NCBI RefSeq assembly: GCF_021216675.1
Contig: NZ_CP086120.1
Location: forward strand, 806,001-870,000
Origin: Streptomyces gobiensis
GTDB taxonomy: Bacteria; Actinomycetota; Actinomycetes; Streptomycetales; Streptomycetaceae
Length of the DNA: 64,000 bases
Reading direction: 5' to 3'
Below are positions 52,012 to 61,822 of the stretch, one piece after another; within the stretch, counting starts at the first letter, position 1, and each line of letters starts with the position of its first letter. The position numbers and the translations under genes were made by a program. Under the pieces are notes generated by a model, which made no database searches, was not told where the DNA came from, and saw nothing but the letters and a program-made list of their open reading frames with translations.

Positions 52012-52691
52012 CGATCCGGGTGGTACTCGCTGACGATCAGGCGCTGCTGCGCAGCGCGTTCCGGGTGCTGGTCGACTCCGAGCCGGACATGAACGTCGTC
52101 GGGGAGGCCTCCGACGGCGCCGAGGCGCTGGCTGTGCTGCGCGGGCAGGAGGCCGATGTGGTGCTGATGGACATCCGGATGCCCGGTATGGACGGGCTCG
52201 CCGCAACCCGGGCGATCAGTGCGGACCCGGCCTTGTCCCATGTACGGGTGGTCATCCTCACGACCTTTGAGGCGGATGAGTACGTGGTGCGGTCACTGCG
52301 CGCGGGCGCCTCCGGGTTCCTCGGCAAGGGCGCTGAGCCGGGCGAGCTGCTGTCCGCGATCCGGGTGGCAGCCGCGGGGGAAGCACTGCTGTCCCCGGCG
52401 GCCACCAAGGGGCTGATCGCCACCTTCCTCGCCCAGGAGGGCCCGGACGACCCCGGCGGACCACGCCACCGGGCCACCGAGCTGGCCGTGCTGACCGACC
52501 GTGAGCGCGAGGTCCTGGTGCTGGTCGCGGGCGGACTGTCCAACACCGAGATCGCCGGACAGCTCTCGGTCAGCCCGCTCACCGTCAAGACGCATATCAA
52601 CCGCACCATGTCCAAGCTGGGTGCCCGGGACCGGGCACAGCTGGTGATGACCGCCTATGAGACCGGGCTGGTGCGGCCACGCTCAGAGTGA
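52008..52691 (+). CDS. NarL/FixJ family response regulator
   Basis: 227 residues. Receiver with ADDQALL, phospho-Asp in VVLMDIRMPGMDG, Thr in ILTTFE, Lys in FLGKGAE. LuxR-type HTH at about residues 160-210 (LTDREREVLVLVAGGLSNTEIAGQLSVSPLTVKTHINRTMSKL). Cognate to the DesK-like kinase. The HtrA lipoprotein gene 157 bp downstream, in the same direction, is a possible target in envelope stress, since NarL-type pairs next to pspA and htrA are common in actinobacteria; this is inference. Confidence 0.92.
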   Translation: MTIRVVLADDQALLRSAFRVLVDSEPDMNVVGEASDGAEALAVLRGQEADVVLMDIRMPGMDGLAATRAISADPALSHVRVVILTTFEADEYVVRSLRAGASGFLGKGAEPGELLSAIRVAAAGEALLSPAATKGLIATFLAQEGPDDPGGPRHRATELAVLTDREREVLVLVAGGLSNTEIAGQLSVSPLTVKTHINRTMSKLGARDRAQLVMTAYETGLVRPRSE

Positions 52692-52848
52692 GCCCGTACG
52701 GGCCGTGGGGCCCATGAGGAGCTGGTCGCCGGTGACCCCCTCTATGGCGAGCTGGCGGCGACGCGGTCCCTGACGAACGGGGATGAGGCGAACGCACGGC
52801 GTAGCGCGGCTCCTGCCCGCCGGAAGCAGCAAAAGGGACACTTCGCCT

Positions 52849-53898
52849 ATGACTGTCTCTCATACGTGCCGTAGGGGCGCCGCCCTTCTGTGCGCGGCGG
52901 CGCTGCTCGCGGGGTGCACCGGCGGCTCGCCGGACGAGTCCCCCTCCCCCGGTGCCACCTCGCCCGCCACGCCCTCCCCCACCGTCGTCGGTGAGCTGGA
53001 GAAGAGCTACCGGAAGGTGGTCAGGAACGTACTTCCCTCCGTCGTTCAGATCACCACGGACAACGAGCTGGGCTCCGGCGTGGTCTATGACGACGAGGGC
53101 CATATCGTCACCAACGCTCATGTGGTCGGCAAATCCCGGGCCTTCGAGGTCACCTTCGCCACCGGCGGCGACCCGCTGAACGCCAGGCTGGTCGCCACCC
53201 ATCCGGACCAGGACCTGGCCGTCATCAGGATCAGCGATCCGCCGAAGAAGCTCCACCCGGCGGTCTTCGGCGACTCCACGAAGGTCGAGGTGGGCCAGAT
53301 CGTGCTCGCCATGGGCAATCCGCTGGGCCTGTCCTCCAGCGTCACCCAGGGCATCGTCTCGGCGGTCGGCCGCTCGGTCAGCGAAGGCCGGGGCCGCGCC
53401 ACCATCGGCAATATGGTGCAGACCTCCGCCGCGATCAATCCGGGCAACAGCGGGGGCGCGCTGGTCAATCTCTCCAGCCAGGTCATCGGCGTGCCGACGC
53501 TGGCCGCCCGGGACCCGCAGTTCGGCACCGGCCCGGCGCCGGGCATCGGCTTCGCGATTCCGGCCGCGACGGTCCGTAACCTCGCCGACCAGATGATCGA
53601 GCACGGCCGGGTCGTCGACCCGCAGAAGGCGGCGCTCGGTGTCTCGGTACGGACCGTTCTCGGCGAGGACTTCCGGCCTGCCGGGGCCTCAGTGGTGGAG
53701 GTGGTCCGGGGCGGGCCCGCCGACCGGGCCGGAATCCGGCCCGGAGATCTGCTGGTGAAGGTCGACTCGACGCAGATCACCGATGTCGTCACGCTGGCGG
53801 AGGCGTTGGCGGGCCATAAGCCGGGTGACAGAGTCACGGTCACCTATGTGCGCGCCGGGGACGAGCGGTCGGCGAGGGTCACCCTCGGCGAGGGATGA
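52849..53898 (+). CDS. HtrA/DegP-type serine protease, lipoprotein
   Basis: 349 residues. Lipobox LLAGC with Cys23, then a Pro/Ser linker, a trypsin-fold domain with the triad His in VTNAHVVG, Asp in DLAVIRI and Ser in GNSGGALVN, and one C-terminal PDZ domain (about residues 255-345) beginning at VVEVVRGGPADRAGIRPGDLL. It should be an outer-face quality-control protease tethered to the membrane by lipid. ATG with AAAAGGGA about 10 bases upstream. Next to the pspA and DesK-type genes, so envelope stress is the likely setting. Confidence 0.92.
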   Translation: MTVSHTCRRGAALLCAAALLAGCTGGSPDESPSPGATSPATPSPTVVGELEKSYRKVVRNVLPSVVQITTDNELGSGVVYDDEGHIVTNAHVVGKSRAFEVTFATGGDPLNARLVATHPDQDLAVIRISDPPKKLHPAVFGDSTKVEVGQIVLAMGNPLGLSSSVTQGIVSAVGRSVSEGRGRATIGNMVQTSAAINPGNSGGALVNLSSQVIGVPTLAARDPQFGTGPAPGIGFAIPAATVRNLADQMIEHGRVVDPQKAALGVSVRTVLGEDFRPAGASVVEVVRGGPADRAGIRPGDLLVKVDSTQITDVVTLAEALAGHKPGDRVTVTYVRAGDERSARVTLGEG

Positions 53899-53900
53899 CA

Positions 53901-53936
53901 CCGAAGGGGGCGCCCCGGGCGGGGCGCCCCCTTCGG
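53901..53936. terminator. Bidirectional terminator
   Basis: Perfect 16-base arms CCGAAGGGGGCGCCCC and complement, loop GGGC, between the convergent HtrA and small hypothetical genes. Confidence 0.8.
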
Positions 53937-53937
53937 C

Positions 53938-54147
53938 TCACTCCTGCGCCTCGTGCAGGCTCATGGGCCCATAGATTTTGGTGGTGTCCTCGAAGAGCGT
54001 CACCTGATCGACGCCGCCGTCCAGCAGTTCCTTCCAGGTCTCCCCGATCCAGGACTCCGCGTCGCCCTGCGTGGAGAACTCCTCGGCCTGCACGGGTGGC
54101 TCGGTCTCCGTACCGTCGGCCTTCTCGAACCGCCACGTCCACGTCAT
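53938..54147 (-). CDS. Small conserved-looking hypothetical protein
   Basis: 69 residues, MTWTWRFEKADGTETEPP to SLHEAQE, very acidic with many aromatic residues near the start. No signal, membrane segment or known motif; the WIGETWKELLDGGVDQVTLFEDTTKIYGPMSL stretch looks folded and well-formed, which supports a real gene. Codon third positions are GC-rich as in neighbours. Its job is unknown. Confidence 0.7.
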   Translation of the reverse strand: MTWTWRFEKADGTETEPPVQAEEFSTQGDAESWIGETWKELLDGGVDQVTLFEDTTKIYGPMSLHEAQE

Positions 54148-54798
54148 GTCCGCCTCCTGGAGATCACCGGCATCACTGCCCGCAGCGTACTCGTCACTCC
54201 CGCCTTACGGGGCCTCCCGCCCCCAGCCCCGCGGCGCCCAGCCCGACAGCACGGGCCCGCGGCTCCGCCGCCGGGGGTGGGTCCTTATCTCGCCCCTGCC
54301 CGGCAGCACCGATATGCGGCCCACCGCACGGCGGGCTTCGCCCGGTCGCGGGGAGGCCATAGGCGGGGTACCTCCCGTATCCGGCCGGTGGGTGCCCCCA
54401 TATCCCGCCCCTTCCCGGTTGTGCCGGTGTGCGGCTGCGCCGCGTGGCGGGCTTCGCCCGGCTGCGGGGGTGCCGGGCGGTGGGTTTTCCCCAATTCCCG
54501 CCCCTTCCCGGAAACCGGGGCTTCGCCCCGGGGCCCCGGGTTGGCGGTGCGGGCCGGTGGGCGGGTGTTGTGCCCACCCACAGCCCCTCGCGGGGCTGCG
54601 AGTGCCCACAAACGGGGTGGGGGTCTGGGGGCGCAAGCCCCCAGTTTCGGGAAGGGGCCGGGTTAGGGGAATCCCTCCGCCGACAGCGGCGCTCAGCCAC
54701 AACCACCGACAGACGGAGTCCGGCGCAGGCGTCCGAAGCTTGTGAGGCCCCCGGGGCCGAACAATGCGAGGGCGCCATCAAAAGAGGACGATCGTCGT
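54148..54798. repeat. Repeat-filled gap: composite repeat, copy 3 with extra units
   Basis: This 651-bp gap has no supported gene. On the minus strand, units of about 95 bases run 54482-54577, 54385-54481 and 54280-54384, each with GGGAAGGGGCGGGA or a variant and a GCGAAGCCCGCC-type hairpin. The first is the unit shared with 333-426 and 23877-23974. On the plus strand 54617-54675 is the GTGGGGGTCTGGGGGCG partner found inverted at 248-301. The pair 54482-54675 is thus copy 1 turned round. The promoter of cobU should be in 54680-54798. Confidence 0.7.
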
Positions 54799-56001
54799 GT
54801 GGAAATCACTCTGCTCGGCACCGGCGCCCCCGCCGGACTCCCCCGCCCCAGCTGCCCCTGCGCGACCTGCGCGACCGCCATCGGCGAGCACGCGCGGGCC
54901 GCGACCGCGCTGCTCGTGGACGGCACGCTGCTCATCGACCTGACCCCCGGTCCGGCCTTCGCGGCTGCCCGCGCCGGGCAGTCCCTGCACGGCGTACGGC
55001 AGGTGCTGCTGTCCCATCCGCAGAACGGCCCCAGCCTGGAGTACCCGGCCGGGCTGCCCACGCCGGTGCGGGTGCCGGACGGGCAGGAGCTGGCGCTGAT
55101 CAGCGGGCACCGGGTACGGGCGGTGCCGCTGGACGCGCCCGGCACGGGGTACGAGATCGGTGGCCCCGACGGTCAGCGGCTGCTGTATCTGCCGCCGGGC
55201 GCCGCGGCGGCCGGGCTCGCCGAGACGGCCGTTCCGTACGACCTGGTGCTGCTGGATGTGGTGGGCCGCCCGGACGCCCTCGGGCGGCTGCGCGGCATCG
55301 GGGCGGTGGGCCCGACGACGGATGTGGTGGCCGTCCACCTCGACCACGATGTCCCGCCCGGCGCCGAGCTGCGGCGGCAGCTCGCGGCCCTGGGCGCCCG
55401 GGCGGAGCGGGACGGTACGACCCTGGTGGTCGGCGACTTCCAGCAGGTCCCGGATGTGCCTCGGCGCACCCTGGTGCTGGGCGGCGCCCGCTCCGGGAAG
55501 TCCGCTGAGGCGGAACGCCGGTTGGCGGCCTTCCCGGATGTCCTCTATGTCGCCACCAGCGGCACCCGGGGCGATGACCTCGAGTGGGCGGCCCGGGTCA
55601 CGGCGCACCGTGAGCGGCGGCCCGCCAGCTGGCGTACGGTCGAGACCTGCGATCTGGTGCCCCTGCTGGCCGACCCGGACGGGCCGCCGATGCTCATCGA
55701 CTGTCTGGCACTGTGGCTGACGGACGCGATGGACGCCGTCGACGCGTGGGACGACGAGAGCTGGACGCACGGCGGTTCCCGGGCGCTGGCCAAGAGGGTC
55801 GCCGAGCTGGTCTCCGCGGTGCGTCATACGACGCGTACGGTCGTGGCGGTGAGCAATGAGGTCGGCTCCGGTGTGGTCCCCGCCACCTCGGCGGGGCGCC
55901 GCTTCCGCGATGAACTGGGGCGGCTGAACGCGGCGTTCGCGGCCGAGTGCGAGCATGTCCTGCTGGTCATCGCTGGCACAGCCTGGCCCCTGCGGGGCTA
56001 G
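54799..56001 (+). CDS. cobU: Adenosylcobinamide kinase/guanylyltransferase fused to a degenerate metallo-beta-lactamase-like domain
   Basis: 400 residues from GTG 54799 (GAGGA 8 bases upstream). The C-terminal 180 residues are CobU: Walker A LVLGGARSGKSAEAE, the ATSGTRGDD and CLALWLTDAM stretches, and SNEVGSGVVP. It phosphorylates adenosylcobinamide and adds GMP in the cobalamin nucleotide loop. The N-terminal 215 residues begin VEITLLGTGAPAGLPRPSC with the start of a metallo-beta-lactamase fold, but the HXHXDH zinc motif is replaced by LSHPQNGPSLEY, so hydrolase activity is doubtful. A 22-bp gap separates it from cobT. Confidence 0.85.
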   Translation: MEITLLGTGAPAGLPRPSCPCATCATAIGEHARAATALLVDGTLLIDLTPGPAFAAARAGQSLHGVRQVLLSHPQNGPSLEYPAGLPTPVRVPDGQELALISGHRVRAVPLDAPGTGYEIGGPDGQRLLYLPPGAAAAGLAETAVPYDLVLLDVVGRPDALGRLRGIGAVGPTTDVVAVHLDHDVPPGAELRRQLAALGARAERDGTTLVVGDFQQVPDVPRRTLVLGGARSGKSAEAERRLAAFPDVLYVATSGTRGDDLEWAARVTAHRERRPASWRTVETCDLVPLLADPDGPPMLIDCLALWLTDAMDAVDAWDDESWTHGGSRALAKRVAELVSAVRHTTRTVVAVSNEVGSGVVPATSAGRRFRDELGRLNAAFAAECEHVLLVIAGTAWPLRG

Positions 56002-56023
56002 TCCCAGCCGGTAACCTCCCCGT

Positions 56024-57106
56024 ATGAGTGATGACCGGCTGGACCTCGACGCATTCGGCGATCTCATCGAGCGCCCCGACGGCGGCATCCGCCGGGACGC
56101 CGAGGAACGCCGGACCCGTACTGGACTCGCTCCCGGCGCGCTGGGCCGCCTTGACGAGCTGGGCGAGTGGCTGGCCGCCGCCCGGGCCCAGGTACCGGTC
56201 AAGCCGATCGCGCAACCTCGCATGGTGCTGTTCGCCGGAGATCACGGCATCGCCGAACTCGGCGTCTCGGCCCGCCCCGCAGGCTCCGCCCACACCCTCG
56301 TACGTGCCGCGCTGGACGGCGGGAGCCCGTCCGCCGTACTCGCCCGTCAGGCCGGAGTGCCGCTCCGTGTCGTCGATATGGCGCTCGACTGCGACGCCAC
56401 GGAGTTGCCCGGGGAGGTGACCCGGTACCGGGTGCGCCGCTCCAGCGGACGTATCGACATCGAGGACGCCCTCACCATCGAGGAGGCCGAGCGGGCCTTC
56501 CGGGCCGGGATGGCCATCGCTGACGAGGAAGCCGACGCCGGCACCGATCTCGTCCTCCTCGGCGACCTCTCGGTGGGCGGCACAACCGCCGCCGGTGTCC
56601 TGATCGCTGTGCTCTGCGGCACCGACGCCTCCGTGGTGACCGGGCGCGGCGGGGCGTATATCGATGACCTCGCCTGGATGCGTAAGTGTGCCGCCATCCG
56701 CGACGGGCTGCGACGGGCCCGCCCGGTCCTGGGCGACCAGCTCCAGCTGCTCGCCACCGTCGGCGGTGCCGATCTGACCGCCGCCACCGGCTTTCTGCTC
56801 CAGTCCGCGGTCCGCCGCACCCCGGTGATCCTCGACGGCGTGGTCTCCGCGGCCTGTGCCCTGGTCGCCCAGCGGGTCGCCTTCCGGGCTCCGGACTGGT
56901 GGCTGGCCGGGCAGGACAGCGGGGAGCCTGCGCAGGCCAAGGCGCTGGACCGGATGGGGCTCGAGCCGCTGCTGGACCACGGTGTCACGGTCGGCGAGGG
57001 CACCGGCGCGCTGCTGGCGCTGCCGCTGGTCCAGGCGGCGGCGGCGCTCGCCGCCGAACTGCCCGAGCTGCCCGAGCAGCCCGAACGACCCCAGCCGGAG
57101 AGCTGA
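56024..57106 (+). CDS. cobT: Nicotinate-nucleotide:dimethylbenzimidazole phosphoribosyltransferase
   Basis: 360 residues. Makes alpha-ribazole phosphate for the lower ligand of cobalamin. Landmarks: FAGDHGIAELGVSA, GDLSVGGTTAAGVL and the catalytic Glu in HGVTVGEGTGALLALPLV near the C-terminus. The TAACCT word 6 bases before the ATG and the lack of a ribosome site suggest a leaderless start, though it is close enough to cobU to be cotranscribed. Ends with a Glu/Pro-rich tail. Confidence 0.93.
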   Translation: MSDDRLDLDAFGDLIERPDGGIRRDAEERRTRTGLAPGALGRLDELGEWLAAARAQVPVKPIAQPRMVLFAGDHGIAELGVSARPAGSAHTLVRAALDGGSPSAVLARQAGVPLRVVDMALDCDATELPGEVTRYRVRRSSGRIDIEDALTIEEAERAFRAGMAIADEEADAGTDLVLLGDLSVGGTTAAGVLIAVLCGTDASVVTGRGGAYIDDLAWMRKCAAIRDGLRRARPVLGDQLQLLATVGGADLTAATGFLLQSAVRRTPVILDGVVSAACALVAQRVAFRAPDWWLAGQDSGEPAQAKALDRMGLEPLLDHGVTVGEGTGALLALPLVQAAAALAAELPELPEQPERPQPES

Positions 57107-57132
57107 CGGCTCTGTCCATAAGATCCCCTTTT

Positions 57133-57879
57133 ATGAGAGACGTCGATACGGGCCCGGGTTCACCCCTGCGGCGGACCGCCCGCAGGGAGTGGGGGCCGCT
57201 CCTGGTGCCCGTATGGGATGAGCTGAAGCGCGGAAAATGGCGGGCCATCCCGATGACGCTCAGCTGTGTCTGTCTGACCCTGGGGTTCCAGATCTGGCAG
57301 AACGCGGGTGGCCTGGCACAGGTCGAGCGGATCGGCGCGGTGTACGCCGGCCTCTCCTGGCAGGAAGCCCTGCTGCGCACACCGCTCTCGCTCTTTGTCC
57401 CGGCACCGGACCTGCCCGTGTGGGGCGCGCTCGCCCAGGTACTGATCGTCTTCGGGATCTGCGAGATCCGGCTGGGCAGGCTCAAGACGCTGCTGATCGC
57501 CTATGCCTGCACACTGGCCGGGACGATGTACGCACGGTACGGCGCCGCGGTCGGCCCGGACGGCTTTCTGGGGCTGCCCGCTGAGACACTGACCGTGCGC
57601 GACACCGGGCCATCAGCGGCCGTTGTCTCACTGGCCGTCTTCGTCTGCTGGCGCTACCGGGCCTGGCTCACCGGAGCGCTGGTGATCCTCGCAATGATCA
57701 TCGAGGTCATCGTCAAGCCCAATCTCGCGGGCAAGGAGCATCTGGCGGCGCTCGTCCTGGCGGTGATCCTGTGGGCGGTCTCCGAGCTGTGGCGGAAACG
57801 GCGGGAGGGGCGGGGTCGGCGGGAGCGGCGGGATCTCGCTGATCAGTCGCGGTCGGGCGCTCCGGCCAGCACATCGTGA
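57133..57879 (+). CDS. Rhomboid-like membrane protein
   Basis: 248 residues from ATG 57133 with a weak ribosome site. About six membrane helices after a 40-residue N-terminal part. TGPSAAVVSLAVF resembles the GxSA active-site helix of rhomboids, and AGKEHLAALVLAVILW carries the later His, in the places expected for catalytic Ser and His; a fold of the Rhomboid_2 (PF20401) type is likely. Activity is untested. It follows cobT by 26 bp and overlaps the 3' end of the next, convergent gene by 37 bp. Confidence 0.6.
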   Translation: MRDVDTGPGSPLRRTARREWGPLLVPVWDELKRGKWRAIPMTLSCVCLTLGFQIWQNAGGLAQVERIGAVYAGLSWQEALLRTPLSLFVPAPDLPVWGALAQVLIVFGICEIRLGRLKTLLIAYACTLAGTMYARYGAAVGPDGFLGLPAETLTVRDTGPSAAVVSLAVFVCWRYRAWLTGALVILAMIIEVIVKPNLAGKEHLAALVLAVILWAVSELWRKRREGRGRRERRDLADQSRSGAPASTS

Positions 57880-58589
57880 ATTCGGTGCCGCAGCACGCCC
57901 CAGCGGGCGTCATGCCGGATCGCCCGGCGCAGCGCCCGCGCCCGGGTGCGCGGACGGCGAGCGTAGAACTTCCGCGCCCACGGCGATTCGGGCCGGGCCA
58001 GCCGGATCGCCGCGATCAGCGCCATGAACGGCACCAGGATGCCCAGCACCCCGAGCCGGAACTTGCCCTTGAACAGCGCGACCAGTGAGCAGCACAGATG
58101 GAAACCCACCACCGCGGACAGCGCCCCGCGGTTGTTCCGCTCCTCGTCGCTGAGCGCGTCCACGCCGAACGGCATAAAGCCGAGCAGCAGCAGGATCACC
58201 AGGGAGGCGGTGAGCACCACCGCCTCCACGCTCTTACGGCCGCTCTCCGTCCAGTAGACATCGTCCAGATGCAGGATCAGCGCGAACTCATCCAGCACCA
58301 GGCCGGCTCCCGTCCCAAAAGTCACCGCCAGCACATATGAGCCAATGTTCTGCTTGCCTGCGGCGAATGCGCCGAAGCCGCCGACGAGCATGAGCAGGAC
58401 CCCCGGCACCACATGGTGGATATGCAGGCCGCCCGCCCGCACATTGCGGAACGGACCGTAGCCAGCCCGGATCAGCCGGGCCACCGTCCGGGTCAGCACA
58501 AATGTGCCGATAAAGGCGATCAGTGCCAGCGTCAGCGGAAGCTTGCCCGCCTCAACGATGTCCCGGTACCACCACTGCCCCATGGCCAT
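57843..58589 (-). CDS. Polytopic membrane protein with buried His and Asp motifs, unknown function
   Basis: 248 residues, about six or seven membrane helices. Two striking conserved-looking motifs lie in hydrophobic context: GLHIHHVVPGVLLM and DEFALILHLDDVYW; together they could bind a metal ion, but I know no family with this pattern. A basic tail (RRPRTRARALRRAIRHDARW) follows. It starts at ATG 58589 (or 58583) and is divergent from cobS with 37 bp between. It sits inside a cobalamin gene group, so a link is possible but unproven. Confidence 0.65.
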   Translation of the reverse strand: MAMGQWWYRDIVEAGKLPLTLALIAFIGTFVLTRTVARLIRAGYGPFRNVRAGGLHIHHVVPGVLLMLVGGFGAFAAGKQNIGSYVLAVTFGTGAGLVLDEFALILHLDDVYWTESGRKSVEAVVLTASLVILLLLGFMPFGVDALSDEERNNRGALSAVVGFHLCCSLVALFKGKFRLGVLGILVPFMALIAAIRLARPESPWARKFYARRPRTRARALRRAIRHDARWGVLRHRIHDVLAGAPDRD

Positions 58590-58626
58590 AGGGTCGACAG
58601 ATCGCTACGGCTAGCCTGACCTTTTG

Positions 58627-59415
58627 ATGAATGACACACCGGCGCGTCCCACGGACGGCCTGCGCTTCGCCTTCGGCACCCTCACCGTGCTGCCCGTGAC
58701 CGTCACCCGCTGGGACCGCCGTGCGGCGCGCGGCGGAATGCTCTGCGCGCCGCTGGCCGGGCTGGTCGTCGCGCTGGCCGCCGCCGCGCTCGGGGCGGTA
58801 CTGCTGGCACTGGGCGCCAGCGCGCTGGTGGCCGCCGTCGCCACGGTGGCCGTACCGGCCGCGCTGACCCGGGGGCTGCATCTGGACGGGCTGGCCGATG
58901 TCGCCGACGGGCTGGGCAGCGGCAAGGACGCGGACGGCGCGCTGCGGGTGATGAAGCAGTCCGACATCGGCCCGTTCGGGGTACTCACCCTGGTGCTGGT
59001 GCTGCTGGCGCAGATCGCGGTGGTCGCCCAGCTCTATGCGGACAGCTGGGCCCGGGGCGCCGTTGGCTTCGCCGTCACCCACGCCGCCGCCCGTACGGCG
59101 CTGACGCTGGCGGCCCGCCGGGGTGTTCCGGCGGCTCGCCCGGACGGGCTCGGCGCGGCGGTCGCCGGAGTGGTGCCGGTGCGGTACGCCGCCGGGACCG
59201 GCGCCCTGACGGTGCTTCTGGCTACGGTGGCCGGGGCGCTGTTCGGCCCGTACGGCGCCCTCCAGCACGGCAGCGCGGTGCTGCTGGGGCTGGGCGCGTC
59301 CGAGCTGCTGCTACGGCGTTGCCGCCGCCGGTTCGGCGGGGTGACCGGTGATGTCTTCGGCGCGCTGGCCGAAGTCAGCCTCACCGTTGGCCTGTTCGTG
59401 CTCACGCTGGGCTAA
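58627..59415 (+). CDS. cobS: Adenosylcobinamide-GDP ribazoletransferase
   Basis: 262 residues from ATG 58627. Membrane enzyme that joins adenosylcobinamide-GDP to alpha-ribazole, the last nucleotide-loop step. The HLDGLADVADGLGSGKDADGALRVMKQSDIGPFG stretch is the family's metal-binding core (HxDG, Asp-rich); about six membrane helices. It has no ribosome site, and TAGCCT lies 11 bases upstream, so perhaps leaderless. The stop TAA is at the left edge of repeat copy B, which starts at its second base. Confidence 0.92.
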   Translation: MNDTPARPTDGLRFAFGTLTVLPVTVTRWDRRAARGGMLCAPLAGLVVALAAAALGAVLLALGASALVAAVATVAVPAALTRGLHLDGLADVADGLGSGKDADGALRVMKQSDIGPFGVLTLVLVLLAQIAVVAQLYADSWARGAVGFAVTHAAARTALTLAARRGVPAARPDGLGAAVAGVVPVRYAAGTGALTVLLATVAGALFGPYGALQHGSAVLLGLGASELLLRRCRRRFGGVTGDVFGALAEVSLTVGLFVLTLG

Positions 59416-59575
59416 GGGGTGTGCGGTGGGTCTCCGCGGCGTCGCGACGCCTGGCACGCACGCTCGCCGCGTTGTCGTCGGTCGCCAACCAACCAGGTTG
59501 GCTTCCTCCTCCGCCTTGCGATCGCACGCACCAGACGCCGCTCCTCCCCCCACGGAGACCCACCGCACACCCCTT
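59414..59575 (-). mobile_element. 162-bp element with terminal inverted repeats, copy B (MITE-like)
   Basis: Perfect 23-base terminal inverted repeats (59414-59436 and 59553-59575) beginning AAGGGGTGTGCGGTGGG. In reverse orientation the interior matches copy A at 17520-17685. Where copy A has CTGG in the arm, copy B has GCGG, and the opposite arm changed to match in both. The left end supplies part of the cobS stop codon. No transposase. Confidence 0.7.
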
Positions 59576-59649
59576 GGCCCCAGCTCTCATTCGTACCTAG
59601 GCGTAGGCTCGGAGCATTCAGGAATCGACGGAACAGGATCTCCAAAACC

Positions 59650-61236
<1,587 letters not shown>

Positions 61237-61241
61237 CTCGC

Positions 61242-61281
61242 GGGCGCTACGGAGGAAGGGTGCCCTTCCTCCGTAGCGCCC
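61242..61281 (+). terminator. pepA transcription terminator
   Basis: Perfect 19-base arms GGGCGCTACGGAGGAAGGG and complement with a TG loop, beginning 6 bases after the pepA stop. One of the cleanest hairpins in the window. Confidence 0.85.
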
Positions 61282-61325
61282 GGGGCCCCACGGCGGGACA
61301 CTGGTGGTGACGGCAGGAGGACGCC

Positions 61326-61553
61326 ATGCCCACCACCTACGACGGTCACCGGCGCAGCCACTCCATTGGCCTGGATCTCTTCACGCTGATCCTCGTCGCT
61401 CTTGTCGTCGGACTGGTGACGAGCATCATCGGCAGCGGCTGGCCCGGCTATATTCCGGTACTGATCACCGCGGCGGCGGTTCTGATCGCCTGGGCCGTGC
61501 TCTCCTACCGGGGCACACACCCGCCCTACCGGGGCGATCCGCACCATCGGTAG
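61326..61553 (+). CDS. Small two-helix membrane protein
   Basis: 75 residues from ATG 61326, with AGGAGG 5 bases upstream. Two hydrophobic segments (LFTLILVALVVGLVTSIIG and IPVLITAAAVLIAWAVLSY) between a basic N-terminus and a Pro/Arg/His-rich tail. No motif. Strong ribosome site and two clean helices support a real gene. Function unknown. Confidence 0.65.
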   Translation: MPTTYDGHRRSHSIGLDLFTLILVALVVGLVTSIIGSGWPGYIPVLITAAAVLIAWAVLSYRGTHPPYRGDPHHR

Positions 61554-61822
61554 CCGCGCGACCAGTACCGTTGTTCGCCCAGAGCGATCCTGCGGAGTAC
61601 CCGCCGGTAGAGGCCCTGTGTGCCCCTACTTCTGGTACTAAGACCGCTTACATCCGTCTCAGAGCCCGGCCCGGCGTCCCGTCGTCCGCCGACAAGTGCG
61701 AAGATGTTGTCTCGGCAGGACAGGGGCCCGCTTAACCCACAGGGCCGAAGCAAGCGGCCGAACATACAGCCGCCCGGTCATAGCCGACCGGCTCCGGCGC
61801 ACCCATGCATGGAGGACGTGAC

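Noticed and set aside
54194..54781. Several overlapping frames in the 54-kb repeat region
   Set aside because: They translate the composite repeats in all directions and have no consistent start, motif or codon pattern.
54580..54798. Cobalamin riboswitch before cobU
   Set aside because: The B12-box and the usual core were looked for and not found in the sequence leading to the GTG at 54799.
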